A stretch of DNA of 64,000 nt. It comes from Rhododendron vialii (Eukaryota; Streptophyta; Magnoliopsida; Ericales; Ericaceae). Position 1 is the stretch's first letter; each line of letters begins with the position of its first letter. The translations under genes and the position numbers were made by a program. The DNA lies in assembly GCF_030253575.1 (NCBI RefSeq), contig NC_080566.1, positions 27,232,001-27,296,000 of the forward strand, read 5' to 3'. Positions 55,683 through 64,000 of the stretch are shown here, piece by piece. A model generated the notes under the pieces. It did not search any database, was not told the DNA's origin, and saw only the letters and a list, made by a program, of their open reading frames with translations.

Positions 55683-57910
55683 TCAATTCATTTTCCCCCC
55701 ATTCCTAATCTGCAACTCTTTTAAAGTATATAACTCATGAATCTCCTTCTCCATTGCTTCAATCTTCATCTGCATTGTAATCGTTGTCATCTGCAATTCT
55801 TCACTAATGTTCATGGATGATGAACTCTCATATTGTTGTTCAACAGTCCTCAAAGCCGTAGCATTTGTGTCACGCCCTGGATTTTTAACATAATAAAAAT
55901 AGCGTTTTCGATAAAAGTCCATCGCAATATTACATCATAATACCCCAAAATGCTTCTAATAATCCACCCAAGAGTACAAATAGGTCTAAAGTTTACAATA
56001 ACGGCACACCGGCTCCAAATTCCATAGTTAAACAAAAGACAACAAGTTTAGTGATTACATGATTTTCAAGTCAAAAGATTAGCTCAAAATTTACAATTAC
56101 ATCTCCCAAAAGAATTTTTACAAGATGTGAAAGTAATTCTTCCATAATAGCTTTCAAAACGATGAAGTCATATTCACGTCAAGCACTCCACATCAATGCC
56201 CTTGAGGTGTACCTGAAAATAATAATAGGTTGAGCTACACTAGCCCAGTAGAGAAATCTTTGCTCAAACTATATGCTAATGAGATGGACAGGGCACCGAG
56301 ATGAACATTGATACAAGAAAGTTTTCCACGTGTACAAGAGCAAGAGAATAATACTTGATAATCAACACCGTTCATATTCAAGTCACTTAATAATCTCTAA
56401 ATTCTCCATTTTCATTATATCAAGTATTGTCGATTTCATTTCCGGGTATTTGGGACCCCGTGCATCATGTATTCATTCCGGCATCACATCATGCAGTGGA
56501 TCCGTGGCTTTCTTGTGCACTTTCGAGCATTTGGGACCCCGTGCGTCCCATTTCCGGCATCCCACCTCATAGTGGTTCCGTGGCTTTCTTCATATCGTTC
56601 TATCATTCTAAATTGTGATTTTTCGTTTACAAGCCTCAATACCGTAAAGCAAGACATATGACAAGTCCTTATCATTCATAAAACATGCCACAATGCTCAC
56701 ACGATAACCCGAATGCATAAACAAAGGAACAAGTATCATATTCATTTAGTTTTACACATTTCTTTGTCAAAACGAGAACCAAAAGAGTGGGGATGAACAA
56801 CGAATCTTTGGAACGCGAGCAATCATGTCTAGAGATGATTAGAATGTGATTGGAGAGTGTTAGAAGTGATCGGGAGTCAATACAATCGATGAATGATCAA
56901 TAGAGTTCAAAATAATTTTCTGAGTCATTGGTACCAATACCTCAAAAAGTAGGTATCGGTACCAAACCAATCCAGTGAGCAATCAGAGTCAAGGTACTGG
57001 TACCTCAAAAAGTAGGTATCGGTACATCAAAAAGGTGGTATTGGTACCACTGCATTACATTGGGCGATTTGCAGAAAAATCAAAAGAAAGCATAACTTCG
57101 AATTCAACCATTTAGAGCCCGATTTTGGTACACAACCCACTCATAAACATGTAGAGAGAGTAAGAATCCTCTACCTCAACTTGGAGAACGAAACCCAACG
57201 GGATTGATTGAGCCCCAGCCTTGAAATTCGAAATCCTCCGAGAATACTCCTCTCCGAGCTTGCTCCAACGAAACCCAAGGTCGAGAGCTCAAGAGGATGA
57301 TGATTTGGTGAAGGATCTTGGTGGGTTTTGAACTTTGAGTGGGATTTTTGAGTGAAAGTGTGAGAAAGAAAGGAGAGAGCCGATGGAGAGAAAGAGGCGT
57401 GGGGTGTATGTGTTTTTGGGAATTTGTTTCTCTACACCACACACTCCTATATATACCCACACATATACACATCACACTAGCACCCCTTCCACTTATAATT
57501 CTATCACATTAACCACAAATCAATTAAACTCCACCAATTCCTTATTCTAGCATTCATAAAACTTTTAAACGATTTTCCAAAAATACGGGGCTATACAATT
57601 TGTTTGAACCCTCATTGGCCCAATTCACTCCTTTTCTTGTGAAATAGAAGGCTCATACCAGCAGGAGAACCCGCAATCCTTTTTCGTCTATGACAAATGT
57701 ACAATAACGTCAAGTTAGGGTTTCAATTGAAACCAAGAACAACTAAATTATGACAATGCAGCTTACCTTATACTTTGTACATCCGAAGAACCTTTGACCT
57801 GGGTTCTTTTGTGTGTCAGATTTTTTCAATGGTGTTGGTTCTCCACAGAAACACAAGATGCCAAAATTAGGAATAGCTCTGTCAATGTCACTGAAATTAC
57901 TCCCATCCAT
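55683..57910 (-). pseudogene. GRF zinc-finger gene of the MULE
   Basis: Exon 1 is 57767-57910 (144 nt, ATG at 57910): MDGSNFSDIDRA leads into a GRF-type zinc finger, with CFCGEPTPL and NPGQRFFGC. After an intron (57688-57766, GTAAGC to ATAG), exon 2 starts at 57687 with the fourth cysteine in KKDCGF and CWYEPSI. A TGA at 57625 ends the frame after 68 residues. The same frame stays open beyond it, across the site of a solo LTR insertion (TSD atttg), into a coiled-coil-like tail (QMTTITMQMKIEAMEKEIHE, 55862-55683) ending at 55683. Plant proteins of this type are short: GRF finger then coiled coil. GRF fingers bind single-stranded DNA in other proteins. Its place in the MULE, opposite the transposase, is like mudrB in maize MuDR, but no sequence relation to MURB is claimed. 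Confidence 0.8.
55868..57597. mobile_element. Solo LTR in the GRF gene
   Basis: 1730 bp, TGTCACGCCCTGG to GGCTATACA, flanked by the perfect TSD atttg (55863-55867 and 57598-57602). Same family group as the LTR at 45974-47487. Contains a two-copy repeat with catttgggaccccgtgc-tc (56450, 56528) and repeated GGTATCGGTACC-type palindromes at 56928-57055. Confidence 0.9.
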
Positions 57911-58099
57911 CAAGAAAAGAGAGGGAGGGAGGATTGAAGCGAGTTGTTCAGAGAGAGAGAGAGATCAGCTGCAGTTGCAAACACGATAAAGGGTTTCCCA
58001 CTTTTCATTTTCCATATAAAAGGGGAGAAGAGGGCAAAGTTGTCCAAGATTTGATTCTCGTCCAAATCCTTAACGGATTGCGAACGGTCATCCAATAGT

Positions 58100-58209
58100 T
58101 TTTTTTTTTTTGGTAGTTAGAGGTGGTTTAATTAAGTGTTTGAATTTGTAGTATGAGGGAACATTCTGTGACCGAGTGGTAGTTCGAGGGGGGTTTCTGT
58201 AATTTCCCC
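58100..58209. repeat. MULE right terminal inverted repeat
   Basis: Inverse of 42626-42738. Ends gtaatttcccc at 58209, followed by the TSD tattcacaa. Confidence 0.88.
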
Positions 58210-58691
58210 TATTCACAATTAACCGTGTTAAAATTAACAATTACACCCTCTGTCCCATGTTTATTGAAAAATTATAATAGCAATTTATAATTTATAATGC
58301 CTTTCAAAATTTAAAATTTATAATGCAAAAAATAAAAATAAAAGTATCTACACCCAAAAAATCATTTTTTGTTTATACATAAGTTCACATTCAATATTCT
58401 TGTTTGATAAATATCGTCGAGTAAGTTTCAAAAATATTTATTTTTTCAAAACCAGATATTTGCAATAAAATTTATAGACATTTTAAGATTTAAAATAAAA
58501 AGGGGAGACATAAATGAAAATGTTTAAATGACACATAGTTCGTACAAGAAGGGAAAAAGAATAGTAATTAATCTATTATTTTTGGCATGAGTGTACTAAA
58601 ATATGGTACACCAAAGAAATCTTTAATAAAATACTAGTATAAGGAACATGCGCCAAGAAGGAAAAAAGTTTGAATGCAACTTTTATTTGTA

Positions 58692-58750
58692 ACTCCCTCT
58701 CACATGATGTGGGTTCCATGTATGTGTGGGACCCACTCCATGTGAGAGAT
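58692..58750. repeat. Short inverted repeat (hairpin)
   Basis: ctctcacatgatgtgggt on the left pairs with acccactccatgtgagag on the right, about 20-bp arms around catgtatgtgtg. Confidence 0.7.
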
Positions 58751-58757
58751 GCGTTAC

Positions 58758-59160
58758 CATGGGTGGAGCTATGTTGGTGCCGGGGGAGCCCCGACCCTGA
58801 GTTCAATTTTTTTTTATGTTTTATACTCCTGATTTTGAATATTATGGATAATTATTCATGTATAGGTATTTATGATTTTAATAATTTTAATTTGATTTGA
58901 TAAAAAAAAACCCAGTTATTCTACATTCTCATTTCTCAAATTTTTTTTTCTAAATAAAAAAATTACATGTGACTGTTGAAGTAGCCTAAAAAAGGTAAAA
59001 TGATTAGTATACTTTAACTGCATTCGGTTAGAATCATTTCAATGCACAAATTTAATAAATTGGAAAACAGACTTTATGATATAATAAATATACATTCCGA
59101 TGAAAAATATTTGTTTATTAAGCATGCCCCCTTAGATCAAAATCCTGGCTCTGCCACTGG
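58758..59160. mobile_element. Possible MITE with GTGGCGGAGCCA-type ends
   Basis: Left part tgggtggagctatgttgg and ggggagccccgacc, right part ccccttagatcaaaatcc then tggctctgccactgg, which is the inverse of a common plant TIR type. TSD not found; the left end is diverged. Confidence 0.4.
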
Positions 59161-59474
59161 ATATTATAAATAACCGTTACATTACAAATAACCGTTGCTG
59201 CGTCGCATTGAAAAATTTCTCAGGAGGGAGAGAGGAGATGCTTGTGTAAAAGAACCTTGTCAGCTATGTACACTTTTGGAATTATGTGCCTAGGACCTGA
59301 TGGGGCAAAATCAACTTAGATAGGACCGGCCCGGAAAAAGCCCAAGAGAAAAAAAAGTATGTTATGCAAATTCTTTTCACATTGAAAAATATTTTCCATC
59401 CACAAAGACTTTACATCGAAACTTAGCACAGTGTAAGTACGAGTAATGCTCTCATGATATTGAGAAACCCCTTT

Positions 59475-59758
59475 AGGGAAAGTCTTCAATACACATCCCT
59501 TTAAAGTGTCCCTTTAAAGTGTGTACCATATGCACCTATTGTGTGGTTCATATTGTGCCACTTCATAAAAAATTTCTTGTAAGACCGGTCATTCATAACA
59601 TTTTATTTCGTATCGTAACTTTTATACTAAAAATTCGTAACTTTTTATCAATATGATTCGTAACTTTTTAGCAATAGATTCATAACATTTTAATGTGTTT
59701 TAATAAGGGTGCATATGATACACACCCAAATAAGGGGTGTGTATTGTAGCACTTCCCC
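59475..59758. mobile_element. MITE-like element, about 284 bp
   Basis: Ends gggaaagtcttcaatacaca and, inverted, ggggaagtgctacaatacac form TIRs of about 27 bp. Interior contains a threefold repeated cgtaactttttatca-type phrase. TSD not resolved. Confidence 0.6.
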
Positions 59759-59794
59759 AACACAACACTTTATGCATGTACAACACAAATTCCA

Positions 59795-59995
59795 ACCATC
59801 TTGATTAATTTTTATTTACATCAATCAAGAGCTGGGATTCCTACAATTACCAAATTTGATTTTTCCCCCTGTACATTTCCACCTCCGCAGTCAACTTGAT
59901 CCATCCTTATTTACATCAAATCAAGAGCTGGGATTGCGACAAATATCGAGTTTGATCTTTCTACTGTATATTCCTTGTGCACCTTTGCACTCATT
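59795..59995. repeat. Tandem duplication of about 105 bp
   Basis: The phrase atcaagagctgggatt with preceding tttacatcaa and following tttgat is repeated at about 59825 and 59926. Confidence 0.75.
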
Positions 59996-60173
59996 GTTTT
60001 GTGTTCGTATCTATTGACAGCATATCTTCCGTTTCTATATACAGTTTACCACTTAGCCAAACCTATTTGCCAGTGATACCAAGGAAATGTCAAATGCTTG
60101 TACCCCATGTATGTTTTCACTCCTTCAAGGGACGAGGTGACAGAAGTGGCCTCGTTCGTGTTGATATTCTCCA

Positions 60174-62512
60174 TCAAAAACGTGTTATTCTTGGGGATCC
60201 ATAGGGAGTTTGGGACGTAAACTGGAAGTTTTCACGCCATGGCTCAGAACCGCACTGGGGCATGGATCTTGTGCGAAACCCTGGGCAGTATTCAATCAAA
60301 TTGAGACCATTTTGCCCAACTAAAGCAAGAGGTGGCTGGGGAGGAGACAGAGAACTCCTCTTGTACGCTGGTCCAGATTGTCGGAATGGGCTTGAACAAG
60401 GAGACACGGGCGAAGACGCGGTCATTCTTGCGCTGTTCCAGTGCACAAAAAGCATGGTTGAAGTTACTTCAATCTTTGAAGTCTCAAATGAGGATATAGA
60501 AAGAGAACAAGAATAATAGTCAAATGGGTTTTCATTTTTTAGTATATTACTAACTTTTAAGATTATTTTTCCATATAGGGAAGGGTTATAACGTTGAACT
60601 ACTACCTCGGGCTCATCAAAGCAATTGTAGTAACATGGCCTCCATTGCAAAAATATGTGTTTCTACCACTGGAGTGTAGCTCCAATGCTGTCTGCTTCAA
60701 AAGAAAAGGCAGCAAAAAGAAACTTTAGTAAGAGTCTAAGACAGCAATACCACAAGGCAATAACCAAATTAAGAGCCCTGGAAGTTGATATTCCTCCATC
60801 CTTTTTAAAAATTTTGTGAGCAACTAAGAATTTCAGAATTGGATGACTTGGTCAAGTAAATCATATGAAGAATGAAAAGTTCAATAGTTTCTTTTTTCAG
60901 GGAGACTCGCTAAGTGGTATAGTTTCATAAGCCAGCACTCAGAGTTGAAAAGCCCAGCCTACACTACTCCTTAAAACCCAGGTATTAAGAAGAGGAAAAT
61001 TGGAGCCTCATAACCAGCATAGACGGGGCATGTCCAGACGATATAGGACACATACCAGCATAGACGGGGCATGTCCAGGCGATGTGGGACACATTCCAAC
61101 ACACCCTCCTGGACCACAACACATGGCAACTGAACAACAGTCCACCAAACAAAGGCCCAACCAAGCTCTGATACCAAGTTGAAAAGCCCAGCCCGCACAG
61201 CTTCTTAAAACCCAGGTATTAAGAAGAGGGAAACTTGGGCCTTATAACCAGCATAGACGAGGCATGTCCAGGCGATGTGGGACACATTCCAACACTCAGG
61301 ACATATGATATCACAGGGTTTTCACAGCTATCTCCATACAACGTTCAAGGAGCCATTCAGGACAACAACAATTCATTAAAACTGCACACAAGATCACAAC
61401 TGCTCAAACTGCAACGCAAGATAGATGATCACAAATGTGCTATTCTACAGATGATAAAATGCCTATTCCCAAATATAATGCTATGTTTATGAATATGAAT
61501 TATTAAATACACGAAAAAAGATTCCATACTCGACAAGGGGATGCTAGTTGTGTCTTTGTTCGTTCCTACATAACCAAAGCAGTTTGGAGGGCTATTTCTT
61601 ACCAGTGCTGCATTGTTAGACCAGCCTGATGGGGCAGATTGGCTTGGGTTGCTATGGTTATTATCTTTGGCAGGCGACCAAAAAATAAATATTTTTGGAT
61701 GCGAGGAAATAGTGTGTGATCTTAGGACCAATGTTGCATCATTTCATTTCTGTTAAGGTCACGGATCACAATGCCCGGGCATGCAACAACTGATCAATTC
61801 AATCGTTAATGTTAAGAACCAACAAAGCTCCCTGGATGTACTACAACTGATCCTCTGAACATAAAGCTAAGCCTTCCTCGATACTTAAACCAAAATATGC
61901 TACGGAAAGATTTTTCAGAAATAGCATCAGATAGAATGCACAAGAATGAACGTCTATATGTCAGCAGAAGTGAGAAGGTAACGAAATCCAAGTAAACCAT
62001 TCGGCATCGATTGAAATACAATGGTTCTTTAAAGGATTACCGGTTTGCAACTTCCATCACGATTATAAGGAAAGGCTTCCTTGGTTAAGTCGGCATTGGC
62101 AACTCTTGTGGTCACTTGGTCTCGAACAAACGGGTGATCTAGTAGCTGTAAGGCAGTAGGTCGTGCCAATGGATCTCGCTGCAAACATAGGTTTAAGAAA
62201 CTTTTGGCATCATGTGAAAGATGGTCCGGAATTGCAGGACTTTCTCTGCTGTTTCCAATTTTAAAAATTGCTGCCACCTGTGGACTCAAAAGCAATCTAA
62301 AGATTTTGGTACCACAAACATATTCAATACAGGGCAAGAAAGATGGACTCTGAGAGCTATATCTCACCCCTTCAAACTGACTCCAAGGTGGTTTTGATGT
62401 TGCCATTTCAATAATTGTGCACCCTAAGCTCCAAATATCCACCGGAAGGCTGTAACCATTTGTATTCATCACAACCTGAGCTTAAACAGAAACATGAGTA
62501 CCTCAAATTTGC

Positions 62513-62545
<33 letters not shown>

Positions 62546-63582
62546 GTACCTCCGGTGCCATCCAGTAAGGACTTCCTTTGAAGGAACGTATTGGAGAACA
62601 ATGGGTTGTCTGATTCAGGAAAAGCAGGAATTTAGTCCAGGTTTTATAACCAATTGAAAAGGAAATGTTTTCAGTTTTAGGAAATAACAAGGAGAAAACT
62701 ATAATGTTGCAACCATAAGGGTGAACAGGTTCATCTTCACAAATCACAGTAACTACATGCAAAATTAGCAAAAAGTACATAAACCTGTACTTTCTATCTT
62801 CCTAAATGACTTTTGTACGTGGAACTAAATAAAAAAAAAATCTCATATGCAAGTAATGAAATGTGTGTCCATGGTACAAAGACAAGACATACATGTTTTG
62901 CCATGCCAAAGTCTGCAAGCTTGATTTCTCCATTAGAATCTACCAAAATGTTTGCCCCTTTGATATCTCTGGCCAACAAAATATTCAAAGAAATCTTTGA
63001 GGTAGCAGGAAATATAAACAAAATTATTTAGTGCCAATAACAACAATTACCTATGCACAGTGTTCCGTCCATGTAAGTAGGCAAGCCCGTAGAGAATCTG
63101 CCTAGTGTAATTTTGGATAACAGGTTCCCTAAATGCCCCATATTCTTGAAGTAATTTGTGGATGGAACCACCGGAGACATATTCCAAATAAACGGATAAC
63201 TTATCAGCACCCTGAGAAATGGAAAACAATACATTAATGCTGGGCATTCGTGGTTATTAAATGGATGGGCAGAGTTCCCTGCAAAGATAAGGCTATTGAC
63301 ATAGGATATTGAACTAGCTCATACCAGTTCACTTCCGTAATATTGAACAATATTTGGATGTGAAAGCTGACTAAGTAAAATGATCTCCTGCTCACAAGAG
63401 CATACAATAAGAAACTAAACAGAAATGGAAGGTGGTACTGGCATGACACGGTATAATTCCAAAAAAAAAAGAAGAAAAAGATGGGAAAGAAAACCTGGTT
63501 CAGATGCTTTAGACATTCTTTCAATGTCGGATCATCTGCAATCACCCTGACTTCTTTTATTGCGCTCAATTGTCCACTCTCA
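60174..63582 (-). CDS. MAPKKK3/YODA-group MAP kinase kinase kinase, 3' part
   Basis: Nine exons are visible, the 5' part lies beyond 64000: 63495-63582, 63325-63387, 63051-63211, 62893-62968, 62550-62609, 62368-62475, 62041-62277, 60606-60691, 60174-60432. All introns are GT-AG and phases fit. The kinase domain shows catalytic lysine in SAIKEVRV, YLEYVSGGSIHKLL, catalytic loop RDIKGANILV, ADFGMAKH, GSPYWMAPE, VDIWSLGCTIIEMATSKPPW and the end of lobe C at RPTALQLLDHPF. The tail has SPVSPCSSPFRQSGPAYK and GQNGLNLIEY, ending ITRF, which matches the C-terminus of the MAPKKK3/MAPKKK-alpha and YODA group. These kinases phosphorylate MKKs in immunity and development. The glycine loop is outside the window. 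It appears intact. Intron 7 (60692-62040) contains a TRIM element. Confidence 0.92.
60943..61294 (-). mobile_element. TRIM retroelement in MAPKKK intron
   Basis: 352 bp, with TSD ctcag (60938-60942 and 61295-61299). Left LTR 60943-61101 (159 bp), right LTR 61177-61294 (118 bp); the left copy is longer by a 41-bp tandem duplication (accagcatagacggggcatg twice). On the minus strand the right LTR (5') is followed by PBS TGGTATCAGAGC (61165-61176), and a purine tract ccaggagggtg (61102-61112) precedes the left LTR (3'). No coding capacity. Confidence 0.88.
62515..62546. repeat. GT/GA microsatellite in MAPKKK intron
   Basis: GT run followed by GA run directly next to the donor site of exon 62550-62609 (in the intron on its left). 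Confidence 0.85.
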
Positions 63583-64000
63583 CTGTTAAATTGCAAAACG
63601 CGACATCAAAGAAATATGCACAGTATTTTGGAAACAAATCAGAAACGAAGAGCACATAATAATGTTGCTAAGATGTGAATTAAAAGCCTTCATACAGGTT
63701 TCTCCATTGCAAAAGTTAGTTATTTCTCAGTCTCAAATGACACCTTTTAGTCTTCAACCATGGGTGCTGCTTCTATAGAACAACCAACTAAACACGAGGC
63801 AGCAAAACACAAAAGGAGACGTCCTTTAATTTGAAAAACCCTGGGAGACTCTTTAAAAGATGTTAAGGGTGGGGTAGATACATGTATCCAATACCTTCAG
63901 ATGGTCAATTTGTTACTAATTTAACAGTATGTAAACCAGACCTGTTTTTGTTACATTTCAAGTCTAATTAGTTCTACTTTACATACTGGCCTTCCTGAGT
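63583..64000. other. Intron of the MAPKKK gene
   Basis: Region upstream (on the minus strand) of the first visible exon. No further exon with kinase motifs, in particular no glycine-rich loop, is seen before the window ends. Confidence 0.6.

Larger units (their letters stand above)
42626..58209. mobile_element. Two-gene Mutator-like element (MULE) with nested insertions
   Basis: The ends are long inverted repeats, about 110 bp: left 42626-42738, right 58100-58209. Shared blocks include ggggaaattaca, cgaactaccac, cacagaatg, atactacaaattc, aacacttaa and actaccaaaaa. They are flanked by a perfect 9-bp TSD tattcacaa (42617-42625 and 58210-58218), the hallmark of Mutator transposition. A mudrA-type transposase gene starts near the left end and a GRF zinc-finger gene near the right end, pointing at each other. 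The element was later filled by a LINE, a gypsy fragment, a hAT transposon and two solo LTRs; its own sequence amounts to about 3.5 kb now, and the 3' half of the transposase is missing. Confidence 0.9.

Noticed and set aside
62029..62040. Stop codon after CKPVIL as end of the MAPKKK
   Set aside because: GTAATC at 62040 is a usable donor, and exons at 60606-60691 and 60174-60432 continue in phase with the conserved tail of this kinase group.

Overview
The window is nuclear DNA of a flowering plant, most likely a eudicot. The evidence is four spliced plant genes (two for chloroplast proteins, one DNA-repair nuclease, one MAPKKK), AT-rich introns, and an unusually dense stack of plant transposable elements. 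All calls were made by eye from motifs, splice sites, target-site duplications (TSDs) and terminal repeats; no database search was run.

Layout. 1-2.47 kb: intergenic, with a foldback repeat at 214-488. 2.47-21.25 kb: a nested stack. The outermost layer is a hAT-like non-autonomous element (8-bp TSD). It holds a gypsy solo LTR (2612-19894, TSD caata). That LTR is split by a 16-kb block bounded by identical 95-bp direct repeats. The block holds Copia pol-LTR-gag and a TRIM-like unit, and the Copia pol is in turn split by a full-length Athila-type Ty3/gypsy element (3100-16467, TSD tttac) on the minus strand.

22.3-26.7 kb: ABCI10 (minus, six exons), a chloroplast ABC ATPase. 27.9-30.8 kb: NDHO (plus, six exons), a subunit of the chloroplast NDH complex, divergent from ABCI10. 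31.5-32.5 kb: two MITE-type elements. 33.3-40.2 kb: an SNM1B/Apollo-like metallo-beta-lactamase nuclease (minus, four exons), convergent with NDHO. 40.7-41.9 kb: a decayed gypsy pol fragment and a possible SINE.

42.6-58.2 kb: a two-gene Mutator-like element (MULE) with ~110-bp terminal inverted repeats and a perfect 9-bp TSD. It carries a mudrA-type transposase at one end and a convergent GRF zinc-finger gene at the other. It has been filled by a LINE, a chromovirus-type gypsy fragment, a hAT transposon inside that fragment, and two solo LTRs. 58.2-60.2 kb: intergenic with MITE-like sequence. 60.2-64 kb: 3' part of a MAPKKK3-like kinase gene (minus, nine exons visible, 5' part outside the window), with a 352-bp TRIM retroelement in one intron.

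The four host genes look intact in the exons visible and have no evident functional link to each other beyond ABCI10 and NDHO both acting in chloroplasts. The transposable elements are mostly dead: nonsense codons are frequent, several of them CGA-to-TGA changes expected from methylation decay. The most unusual points are the MULE with its GRF partner gene, the 16-kb block bounded by 95-bp repeats with two single-LTR junctions, and an internal LTR-like promoter segment in front of the Athila env-position ORF.
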